Below, one piece after another: positions 17,934 through 25,381 of a DNA stretch of 64,000 nt (its first letter is position 1; the number at the start of each line of letters is the position of its first letter). Position numbers and translations under genes: made by a program. The notes beneath the pieces are model-generated. The model ran no database searches. It saw only the letters and a program-made list of their open reading frames with translations, and was not told the origin of the DNA. Source of the stretch: UBA4416 sp020846025 (GTDB lineage: Bacteria; Bacteroidota; Bacteroidia; B-17B0; Aurantibacillaceae); assembly GCA_963169295.1 (NCBI GenBank), contig CAUJDD010000085.1, forward strand, positions 24,117 through 88,116, given 5' to 3'.

Positions 17934-18974
17934 ATGTATAATTTTGTTACATTATTTAATTCTGCTTATTTGTCAAGAGGTTTGGTGTTGTATCATTCTT
18001 TAATAAAACACTGTCCGCAATTCCATCTTTATGTGATTGCATTTGATGATGCCACGTATGATTATTTTCAAAAGTTTCCACAGCCACATTTAACGGCTAT
18101 TTCACTTCAAGCATTTGAAGATGAAAAACTATTATCCATTAAAACAACACGCTCAGCCACCGAATATTGTTGGACATGCACACCATCAACAGTATTATAT
18201 GCTATTAATACCTTTCAATTAAACCATTGTGTATATATTGATGCCGATATGTGTTTTTATGAGAATCCTAAGATTTTGTTTGATGAATGGGGTGATAAAT
18301 CGGTTTTAATTACAGAGCATCATTATACAAAACCTTATGATCAGAGTGAAGAAAGTGGGAAATATTGTGTGCAATTTGTAGGGTTTAAAAATGATAAAGA
18401 TGGCTTGATGGCACTTAATTATTGGCGAAATGCGTGTATTGAATGGTGCTATGCAAGAGTCGAGGATGGAAAGTTTGGAGACCAAAAATATTTAGATGAT
18501 TGGACTACTCGTTTTAATAAAGTACATGTGATGGCACATTTAGGAGGTGGCATAGCACCTTGGAATATGCAACAATATTACTTCTCTAAATCAGGTCAAC
18601 AAATTATTGGTAAGGAAATTATTACTGGAAATAAGTTTGAGGCTATATTTTTTCATTTTCATGGTGTTAAAATCTATACCGATCATATTGTTTCTTTAAC
18701 TGGTGATATGTATGAAATGAATTCTGATGCTTTACATCTGTTTTATTTGCCTTATGTGTCAAAGTTAATGGAGGTTTCAAAACATGTTCATAAGCAAACG
18801 AAAAGACAATTTGATGCGAATGGAGCTAAAGAAAAATCACCTCAAAAACCCGAGAATTTTTTATCTTTGTTAAAATGGTATCTTTATGACATTAGACAAG
18901 ATATTAAGAATATCAACGGAAAGCGAACGAAACAACGAATGAAATATAAACATTTTTATTACTGTAATGGCTAA
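17934..18974 (+). CDS. GT8-like glycosyltransferase
   Basis: 346 residues with a GT-A fold signature. The N-terminus is FVTLFNSAYLSRGLVLYHSL. The metal-binding DXD is in CVYIDADMCFY, and the C-terminal active-site region GKFGDQKYLDDW is typical of GT8 and related enzymes. Sugar unknown. It lies three bases after the methyltransferase and overlaps the fdtA-like gene by eight bases, so it is part of the same transcript. Confidence 0.8.
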   Translation: MYNFVTLFNSAYLSRGLVLYHSLIKHCPQFHLYVIAFDDATYDYFQKFPQPHLTAISLQAFEDEKLLSIKTTRSATEYCWTCTPSTVLYAINTFQLNHCVYIDADMCFYENPKILFDEWGDKSVLITEHHYTKPYDQSEESGKYCVQFVGFKNDKDGLMALNYWRNACIEWCYARVEDGKFGDQKYLDDWTTRFNKVHVMAHLGGGIAPWNMQQYYFSKSGQQIIGKEIITGNKFEAIFFHFHGVKIYTDHIVSLTGDMYEMNSDALHLFYLPYVSKLMEVSKHVHKQTKRQFDANGAKEKSPQKPENFLSLLKWYLYDIRQDIKNINGKRTKQRMKYKHFYYCNG

Positions 18975-19335
18975 AATAATAGATTTAAAAACATTTACTG
19001 ATAAAAGAGGTAATCTTACTGTAGTAGAAAAAGTTTTGCCATTTGAAATAAAACGCGTTTTTTATATTTATGGAGTGGATGATTCTAAGCGAGGTGGACA
19101 TCGTCATCATAAAACAATACAAGCAGCGGTGTGTATAAAGGGCTCTTGTAAAATTTATAATCATAATAATTTAAAGGAAGAGGTATTTGATTTAAATAGC
19201 CCAAGTAAATGTTTAATCTTAAATCCTGAAGATTGGCATACTATGTATGATTTTTCTGAAGATGCCATATTAATGGTTTTTGCATCTGAATATTTTGATC
19301 AAGCTGATTATGTTTTTGAACCTTATAACTCATGA
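18967..19335 (+). CDS. fdtA: Sugar 3,4-ketoisomerase, FdtA/QdtA-like (cupin)
   Basis: 122 residues, the normal size of FdtA/QdtA enzymes. It has a cupin fold with the active-site histidines in KRGGHRHHKTIQAAV and a DWHTMYDF segment. These enzymes convert dTDP-4-keto-6-deoxyglucose to the 3-keto isomer, which the adjacent aminotransferase then aminates. Whether the product is the galacto (Fuc3N) or gluco (Qui3N) form cannot be told from sequence by eye. The RmlA/RmlB enzymes that make the substrate are not in the window. Confidence 0.87.
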   Translation: MAKIIDLKTFTDKRGNLTVVEKVLPFEIKRVFYIYGVDDSKRGGHRHHKTIQAAVCIKGSCKIYNHNNLKEEVFDLNSPSKCLILNPEDWHTMYDFSEDAILMVFASEYFDQADYVFEPYNS

Positions 19336-20417
19336 TAGATTACGAAAATTTACATCAATTAAATAAATCTTTATTTGATGAATATAAATTGGCCTTTAAT
19401 GAGGTTTTAGAAAGTGGCTGGTATATTCTAGGAAATAAAGTTAAAGAGTTTGAACAACAATTTGCTCATTATTGTCAAACTAAATATTGTGTGGGAGTTG
19501 CTAATGGATTGGATGCCCTTCAATTATCTTTAAGAGCTTTTAATTTTCAACAAGGAAGTGAAGTGTTGGTTCCTTCAAACACCTATATTGCCACTATTTT
19601 ATCGATAGTTGAAAATAAATTGCAGCCCATTTTAGTAGAGCCTAATATAGTAACCTATAATATAGATCCTACTTTAATTGAACGTCATATAACGCCTAAA
19701 ACAAAAGCCATTTTAGTTGTTCATTTGTATGGCAAAATGTGTGATATGGATCCAATTATGGAAATTGCTAGAAAATACAATTTAAAAGTTATTGAGGATT
19801 GTGCTCAGTCACATGGTGCACAATACAAAGGTAAATACTCGGGTAGTTTTGGCGATTATGCGGCGCATAGTTTTTATCCAACCAAAAATTTAGGTGCCAT
19901 TGGCGATGCGGGTGCTGTTACTACCCAAGATGCGGATTTGGCTAATCGCATAAAGGTTTTAAGAAATTATGGTTCTGAAGTTAAATATTACAATGAAGTG
20001 GTAGGTGTTAATTCTCGATTAGATGAGCTACAGGCAGCTTTATTAATAGTAAAATTAAAATATATAGAGAAGATAACTGCTCATAAAAGAGCTTTGGCCG
20101 ACATTTATTTTAAAAACCTTAAATCTGATTTTGTTTTACCGCAATTACATTCAGATTATCATGATGTATTTCATATATTTAATGTAAGACATGAGAAAAG
20201 AGATGCGCTAAAAGATTATTTATTGAAAAATGAAATTAAAACAGAGATTCATTATCCTGTAGCACCGGTAAAACAAAATGCAATGAGAGGCATTATTGAT
20301 AATCAAGTAACGCCAATTGCCGAGTTAATACATCAAACAACTTTAAGTTTACCAATTTCGTATTTTCATACGGAAGATACAATACATAAAGTGGTAGAAG
20401 TCATGAATAAATTTTAG
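19332..20417 (+). CDS. fdtB: DegT/DnrJ/EryC1 sugar aminotransferase (FdtB-like)
   Basis: 361 residues, PLP-dependent. The Schiff-base lysine is Lys185 in SFYPTKNLGAIGDAG. ANGLDALQLSLRAF near residue 57 and the IEDCAQSHGAQYKGK segment are the other PLP contacts. It overlaps the ketoisomerase by four bases, which is the arrangement of fdtA-fdtB and qdtA-qdtB. Together they would yield a dTDP-3-amino-3,6-dideoxyhexose. The 3-amino assignment rests on this pairing. Confidence 0.9.
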   Translation: MIDYENLHQLNKSLFDEYKLAFNEVLESGWYILGNKVKEFEQQFAHYCQTKYCVGVANGLDALQLSLRAFNFQQGSEVLVPSNTYIATILSIVENKLQPILVEPNIVTYNIDPTLIERHITPKTKAILVVHLYGKMCDMDPIMEIARKYNLKVIEDCAQSHGAQYKGKYSGSFGDYAAHSFYPTKNLGAIGDAGAVTTQDADLANRIKVLRNYGSEVKYYNEVVGVNSRLDELQAALLIVKLKYIEKITAHKRALADIYFKNLKSDFVLPQLHSDYHDVFHIFNVRHEKRDALKDYLLKNEIKTEIHYPVAPVKQNAMRGIIDNQVTPIAELIHQTTLSLPISYFHTEDTIHKVVEVMNKF

Positions 20418-20421
20418 AATA

Positions 20422-21192
20422 GTGCCAAAAATTTCAATCATAACTATTAATTATAATAATGCTACGGGTTTAGATAAAACCATTCGTAGTGTAATTAATC
20501 AAACCTACAAAGAATTTGAATTTATAGTTATAGATGGTCAATCTACTGATACGAGTGTTGATGTAATTAAAACGTATGAGCATTGTATAAATAATTGGGT
20601 TAGTGAACCAGATAACGGAATTTATGATGCACAAAATAAAGGGATTTTAAAATCAACAGGAGATTATTTATTGTTTTTGAACAGCGGAGATGTTTTAGCT
20701 GATCATAAAGTGTTAGAGAATGTAAGTGATAAACTTAATGGACGATCCTTTTATTATGGAAATTTGATTCTTGAATCTAATAGTCATATTATTGAACATA
20801 AAGCGCCTGAATTAATTGATGTGGATTTTATGCTAAATAGTACAATTTGGCATCCATGTGTATTTATAAATTCATCTCTCTTTAAGGAGTTTGGGTTATA
20901 TAATACTACATTTAAAATTTGTGGAGATTATGAGTTTTTTATTCGTTGCTTATTAAAACCTAATATCACTACTCAATATTTAGATTTATTTATTACACAA
21001 TTTGATGCTAATGGAATAAGTAATAATCCTCAACAAAACCAATTACAGACTGAGGAGAGAGAAAAAGCATGGAGAATGAATGTGTCGGAACTTATTTATG
21101 AGAATTTAAAACAACAAAACTCATTTAAAAGAAGTAAGTATGCAACTGTTATAAACCTCTTACAGAAATGGAGAGGTAAACCTAGATTTTAA
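20422..21192 (+). CDS. GT2-family glycosyltransferase
   Basis: 256 residues, GT-A fold. It starts PKISIITINYNNATGLDKTI with a GTG codon; this is the conserved beginning of the family, so the start is firm although not ATG. The donor site shows VIDGQSTDTS and EPDNGIYDAQNKGI, and the metal site is probably LNSGDVL. The EPDNGIYDAQNKG pattern is shared by enzymes that act on colanic-acid-like and capsule glycans. Acceptor unknown. Confidence 0.87.
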   Translation: MPKISIITINYNNATGLDKTIRSVINQTYKEFEFIVIDGQSTDTSVDVIKTYEHCINNWVSEPDNGIYDAQNKGILKSTGDYLLFLNSGDVLADHKVLENVSDKLNGRSFYYGNLILESNSHIIEHKAPELIDVDFMLNSTIWHPCVFINSSLFKEFGLYNTTFKICGDYEFFIRCLLKPNITTQYLDLFITQFDANGISNNPQQNQLQTEEREKAWRMNVSELIYENLKQQNSFKRSKYATVINLLQKWRGKPRF

Positions 21193-21974
21193 TGAGCATG
21201 TTGAAGACTATCAAGGAATATTTGTTTATGAGAAAAAAAAGATTGAAACAATCTTTTTTAAAATTGATACGAAACATAAAACGTTCATTATTAAAAAAGC
21301 AGATGATTGATTCAGAAAATTGTTTTGATGTTCCAATTATTATTAACAACCGAAATCGTTATACTTTTCTAAAATTAATGATTGAACAACTAACTTCTTT
21401 TGGTTATAAACACATTTATATATTAGATAACGATAGCACCTATCCACCATTATTAGAATATTATAAAACGGTATCTGCACAGGTTGTTTTTTTAGGTAGA
21501 AATGTGGGTTATAAGGCATTATGGGAAACAGAGGTGTTTGAACAGTTTAAAAAGCAATATTATGTTTATACAGATCCAGACATATTGATGCAAAATGATT
21601 GTCCAAATGATTTTGTTTATCATTTGTATAAGGCATTAAACCTATATCCGAAGGTTGAAAAAGCGGGCGTAGCCTTGAAGATTGATGATTTACCTGATAA
21701 CTATTTATTTAAGAAAGAGGCTATTGAAAATGAAAGCATATTTTGGCAAAAAAAACTAGATGCTGAAATATATGATGCTCAAGTTGATACTACCTTGGCA
21801 TTGTATAAGCCCTTTGCTTATGGTATTGCAGAGGAATGTAAAGCCATAAGAGTAGCTGGTAAACTTACTGCTCAACATCTAACTTGGTATTTGGATACTA
21901 ACCATTTACCTGAAGAGGAGTTGTATTATAAGCAGTCTATAAAATCTAATTCGTCAGTTTATAGTGTTAAATGA
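21192..21974 (+). CDS. Glycosyltransferase-like protein (GT-A type)
   Basis: 260 residues. A basic N-terminal region (MRKKRLKQSFLKLIRNIKRS) precedes a GT-A-like core: DVPIIINNRNRYTFLKLMI, ILDNDSTYPP and YVYTDPDILMQND, where the DPD takes the DXD position. It resembles short uncharacterised glycosyltransferases of capsule loci. The start codon overlaps the previous stop by one base. The assignment to a glycosyltransferase rests on the strand order and DXD-like motif. Confidence 0.7.
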   Translation: MSMLKTIKEYLFMRKKRLKQSFLKLIRNIKRSLLKKQMIDSENCFDVPIIINNRNRYTFLKLMIEQLTSFGYKHIYILDNDSTYPPLLEYYKTVSAQVVFLGRNVGYKALWETEVFEQFKKQYYVYTDPDILMQNDCPNDFVYHLYKALNLYPKVEKAGVALKIDDLPDNYLFKKEAIENESIFWQKKLDAEIYDAQVDTTLALYKPFAYGIAEECKAIRVAGKLTAQHLTWYLDTNHLPEEELYYKQSIKSNSSVYSVK

Positions 21975-22915
21975 GTGCATTGGTTTCAATATGTATCCCT
22001 ACTTACAGGCAGACACTTTATTTAAAAAGATGTTTGGATTCGGTTGTTAATCAAGATTATGCAAATTTAGAGATTATTATTTCAGACGATTCTCCTGATG
22101 ATACTGTAAAATTATTTCTTGAAACAGAATTCTCGAAACTTAAATACGATTACCATAAAAATGATTCGCCGTTAGGCTCACCTCGTAATTGGAACGCAGC
22201 AATTCAATGTGCTAATGGAGACTATATAAAAATATTACATCACGATGATTTCTTTACACAACCACATAGTTTAAGTATGATGGTAAATGAAATATCAAAT
22301 ACTCAATCTGATTTTCTATTTTGTCAAACTGATGTGTGGTACACTAATAAAAATACACATCGTATCCAAAGCGTTTCAAACAAACAATTCAGATTATTGA
22401 AACAATTCCCAGAATTGTTATTTTATAAAAATATAATTGGTGCTCCGAGTGTTATATTGCATAAGAACAAGAATGAATATAAATATGATGAAAACTTGAA
22501 GTGGTTGGTAGATGTTGATTTTTATTTGAATGCTTTTTTTTTAAAGGCCAAATGGTGTTATTTAGATAAACCATTAATTTCTACGATGCACGACGTTGAA
22601 GGTCAAATTACTGGATCTGTACTAAACGATAAGGATGTTCAGATAAGGGAACATCTTTTACTTTTTAATAAAATTAAACCACATATTTTTAATTTAAAAG
22701 GTGCAACTCAGTTTTTTGATAATCTGTTTTTTAAATATCAAGTTAAGAGTTTTAATGAACTTTATGATATAACGCCACATGCTGAAAATAACCGTGCTTT
22801 TTATGAAGAGATAATTGCTGGATTGCCAAATTTTCGCTTTTTCAAAAATTTCAGAAGACGTTTCTTTGAGAGTCGTTACAATAATTATATCTTTAAATTT
22901 GAACCATATATATGA
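21971..22915 (+). CDS. GT2-family glycosyltransferase
   Basis: 314 residues. The GT2 entry is LVSICIPTYRQTLYLKRCLD, with a donor-site IISDDSPDDT and a metal-binding HHDDFF. The helical C-terminal region after about residue 200 is basic and could lie on the membrane. It overlaps both neighbours by four bases. Specificity unknown. Confidence 0.87.
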   Translation: MSALVSICIPTYRQTLYLKRCLDSVVNQDYANLEIIISDDSPDDTVKLFLETEFSKLKYDYHKNDSPLGSPRNWNAAIQCANGDYIKILHHDDFFTQPHSLSMMVNEISNTQSDFLFCQTDVWYTNKNTHRIQSVSNKQFRLLKQFPELLFYKNIIGAPSVILHKNKNEYKYDENLKWLVDVDFYLNAFFLKAKWCYLDKPLISTMHDVEGQITGSVLNDKDVQIREHLLLFNKIKPHIFNLKGATQFFDNLFFKYQVKSFNELYDITPHAENNRAFYEEIIAGLPNFRFFKNFRRRFFESRYNNYIFKFEPYI

Positions 22916-23796
22916 TTATTGTAAAACTCATAGGTGGATTAGGAAATCAAATGTTTCAATATGCGGCAGCCCGTCATTTATCGTATTTAAGAGATACACC
23001 TTTGCTTTTTGATACAAGTTATATTGACAAGGAACCAGCAGGTGCCTATACTAAGCGCCAGATGGAATTAGACGCTTTTAATATTCAAATACAGAAAGCT
23101 ACTCAGTCAGAAATAGATTTTTTTGATATACCACATTCCAATAAAATAACACGTAGTTTGCAACGAAATTTCCCATTTTTTTTTAAGAATTTGTATGTTG
23201 CAGAAAGTGGTTCCTCTTTTAACAAAAAATTCTTTAATTTTCCTAAAAACACATATTTGGAGGGATTTTGGCAAAGTGAGAAATATTTTTTAGCCATTAG
23301 AGAAATTATCTTAAAAGATTTTACGTTAAAAAACACATTAGAAACTGAATATGAAAAATATTTGCATCAAATTCAATCGTTAAATGCTGTATCGTTACAT
23401 GTACGACGTGGTGATTATGTTTCAAATGAATTTGTAAAGCAGCATCATGGTAATTTACCTTTTTCATATTATCAAGATGCTATTAGGTTCATAAGTAAAT
23501 ATCATTCTAATTTGGATGTATTTGTTTTTTCTGATGATATTACATGGTGTCGTTCTCATCTTAATTTGGAGGTCAATACACAATTTGTCGAGAATCTTTC
23601 TGGTTCTAATCCTCATTCTGAGATGTATTTAATGTCAAAATGTAAACACCATATTGTAGCGAATAGTAGTTTTAGTTGGTGGGGAGCATGGTTAAATACC
23701 AATCCATCTAAAATTGTTGTGGCCCCAAGACAATGGTACGCTGATAGTAAATTAAATACTAACGATTTAATTCCAAAGACGTGGAAAACACTTTAA
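22912..23796 (+). CDS. Alpha-1,2-fucosyltransferase (GT11)
   Basis: 294 residues, the usual length of bacterial GT11 enzymes. The N-terminal LIGGLGNQMFQYAAARHL, the GDP-fucose site HVRRGDY (about 163-169) and SSFSWWGAWLN near residue 250 are diagnostic. It transfers L-fucose from GDP-fucose in alpha-1,2 linkage, usually to a galactose residue, as a branch or cap. The gmd/fcl genes for GDP-fucose are not in the window. Confidence 0.93.
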   Translation: MIIVKLIGGLGNQMFQYAAARHLSYLRDTPLLFDTSYIDKEPAGAYTKRQMELDAFNIQIQKATQSEIDFFDIPHSNKITRSLQRNFPFFFKNLYVAESGSSFNKKFFNFPKNTYLEGFWQSEKYFLAIREIILKDFTLKNTLETEYEKYLHQIQSLNAVSLHVRRGDYVSNEFVKQHHGNLPFSYYQDAIRFISKYHSNLDVFVFSDDITWCRSHLNLEVNTQFVENLSGSNPHSEMYLMSKCKHHIVANSSFSWWGAWLNTNPSKIVVAPRQWYADSKLNTNDLIPKTWKTL

Positions 23797-24809
23797 ATAC
23801 AGGATCACCAGTGGTGTCGGTTGTGATGTCTGCATATAATGCAGAGAGTTTTCTACATGAAGCAATTGAAAGCGTTTTAAATCAAACATTTCAGCAGTTT
23901 GAGTTAATTATTATCAATGATGGCTCTACTGATTCTACTTTATCAATTATAAAATCATTTCAAGATCATCGTATTAAAATAATTGAAAACGATAAAAACA
24001 GAGGCCTTATTTATTCTTTAAACAAAGGCATTGAATTATCTAAAGGAAAGTATATTGCTCGAATGGATGCAGATGATATTTGTATGCCTAGTCGTTTAGA
24101 GAATCAAGTTCGGATGTTTGAATTAAATCAGAATGCTGTTATTGTTGGTAGTAATTATTATTTGTTATATCAATCAAAACTCAAACATATCAAAAATCGA
24201 AATGACAGTGATTATCAAAAAGCAGTATTGATTTTTACGCCTTGTTTTTGTCATCCAACGGTAATGATGAAAAATATATTTTCTCAATATAATTTATCGT
24301 ATCATCCTAACTTTTTACATGCTGAGGATTTTAAATTATGGACTGATATGGCACAATACGGCACGTTTTTAAATGTTGCAAAACCATTATTAAAATACCG
24401 TCATCATACAAAACAAGTGAGTAATCAATATCACGAGAACCAATTGAAAATTAGTAGTGATATCAGAAGCGCTTATTTGCAAAAGCTGGGGTTTAAAATC
24501 ACTGATGAACAACTAAATATAATTAATCTAATTGGAGATAATATTTTCATTAGAACATTAGAATCATTAGAAGCAATTGAAATGGTTCTACTTTTATTAC
24601 ATAAACAAAATAATACGCTGCAAGTGTTTAATACGACCTCATTCTCAACTTTTTTATTAAAATTTTGGTTTGACTCCTGTGGTAATACCTCCTTAGGTTT
24701 AACTGCTTATCATTTATTCTTTAAATCACAAATCGCATCACTTTCTCATGTTACTTCACGACAAAAATTAATTTTATTTGCTAAATGTTGTATTAGAAGG
24801 TTTAATTAA
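23781..24809 (+). CDS. GT2-family glycosyltransferase, last gene of the glycan operon
   Basis: 342 residues. VVSVVMSAYNAESFLHEAI begins the GT-A domain; IINDGSTDST is the donor site and ARMDADDICMP the metal site. The C-terminal 130 residues are helical with no clear homology by eye. It starts with GTG 16 bases inside the fucosyltransferase gene; the first in-frame ATG would cut into the first beta-strand, so GTG is the better choice. The next gene is separated by the riboswitch region. Confidence 0.87.
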   Translation: MENTLNTGSPVVSVVMSAYNAESFLHEAIESVLNQTFQQFELIIINDGSTDSTLSIIKSFQDHRIKIIENDKNRGLIYSLNKGIELSKGKYIARMDADDICMPSRLENQVRMFELNQNAVIVGSNYYLLYQSKLKHIKNRNDSDYQKAVLIFTPCFCHPTVMMKNIFSQYNLSYHPNFLHAEDFKLWTDMAQYGTFLNVAKPLLKYRHHTKQVSNQYHENQLKISSDIRSAYLQKLGFKITDEQLNIINLIGDNIFIRTLESLEAIEMVLLLLHKQNNTLQVFNTTSFSTFLLKFWFDSCGNTSLGLTAYHLFFKSQIASLSHVTSRQKLILFAKCCIRRFN

Positions 24810-24872
24810 TTTCTTTTACGAATTCTATAACCCTTGATAAATCAGTATTTTTAAAAATATTTTAAAAAATAT

Positions 24873-24904
24873 TTGGAGATATAACTTTTTATACTTTAAC
24901 TTTG
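24873..24904 (+). promoter_or_regulatory. Promoter of the SAM-riboswitch methionine operon
   Basis: TTTG at 24872-24875 (TTG 24873-24875), a 21-base spacer, then TAACTTTG at 24897-24904. This is the same spacing as the glycan operon promoter and a full match to the Bacteroidota consensus. Transcription would start near 24910, just upstream of the riboswitch aptamer. Confidence 0.75.
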
Positions 24905-24935
24905 TCCCGAATTATTTCCCACCCATGTGTGTTAT

Positions 24936-25063
24936 AATTTATAAAGAAGTGGCGAGAGAATAGGCTCGATGACCCACTGGCAACCAACTAAAAGTTCTGA
25001 TAAAACAGAATTGGAAAACCGGTGCCAAATCCTACTCCGATGAAAAACGGAGACAAATAAATT
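24936..25063 (+). ncRNA. SAM-I (S-box) riboswitch aptamer
   Basis: The conserved SAM-I core is visible. P1 is AATTTAT (24936-24942) with ATAAATT (25057-25063). P2 is AGTGG with CCACT, enclosing GCGAGAGA and GGCTCGATGA, followed by the junction CTGGCAACC. P3 is a hairpin, AGTTCTG with CAGAATT. Then comes GGTGCCAAATCCTACTC, which carries the P3-side and pseudoknot residues, and the P4 hairpin CTCCG with CGGAG. S-adenosylmethionine binding normally lowers expression of downstream methionine genes, which fits metY-metX-hom here. No intrinsic terminator with a U-tract follows; the next element is a short ORF that starts 16 bases after P1. Confidence 0.92.
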
Positions 25064-25078
25064 AAATAATTAAAGAAC

Positions 25079-25204
25079 ATGAAACACACAACTGCAACTA
25101 AAATCCTAAAATCTCAAAAGCTAGATTTTAAAAAGGTATTAAATTCTTCGTTATTTTCATCATTTATGATATCTTACTGTATGTGCTGTTGTTGCATGTG
25201 CTAG
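25079..25204 (+). CDS. 41-codon Cys/Met-rich leader ORF between SAM riboswitch and metY
   Basis: ATG at 25079, stop TAG at 25202-25204. The N-terminal part is basic (MKHTTATKILKSQKLDFKKV) and the C-terminus is MISYCMCCCCMC: six cysteines and three methionines among the last 12 residues. It follows the aptamer by 15 bases and precedes metY by 177 bases. A run of codons for the end products of the pathway, placed just before the stop, is the hallmark of an attenuator leader peptide. Mycobacterial polycysteine upstream ORFs are a known cysteine-sensing parallel. A stand-alone metal-binding peptide is an alternative. I recognise no named family. Confidence 0.65.
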   Translation: MKHTTATKILKSQKLDFKKVLNSSLFSSFMISYCMCCCCMC

Positions 25205-25354
25205 TATATCCTTTTTATTTCGTGGGTATTTCTATTGACTTTTAGTTAGTCATGAAACTTGCAGATGGTAGCCTATTCCATCATTATTACAAATCAAATA
25301 ACCTTTTATGTTGTGATACAAGCGCGCGGTATTAATAACATAAAGCAATCAACA
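25187..25354 (+). promoter_or_regulatory. Possible leader RNA structure linking the Cys codons to the metY 5' region
   Basis: Two structures can be drawn. One hairpin at 25304-25345 has TTATGTT (25306-25312) pairing with AACATAA (25337-25343), extended by ATAC/GTAT around a GCGCGCG loop. Secondly, the Cys-codon run TGTTGTTGC (25187-25195) can pair with GCAATCAACA (25345-25354) with one bulged base. A ribosome stalled on the Cys codons would block the second pairing. A small hairpin GATGG/CCATC lies at about 25264-25282. No U-tract follows, so classic termination is not evident. Confidence 0.3.
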
Positions 25355-25381
25355 AATAATAACAATTAAAAAAATAAAATT

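Noticed and set aside
23103..23336. 77-codon minus-strand frame inside the fucosyltransferase gene
   Set aside because: Antisense shadow of a well-conserved GT11 gene.
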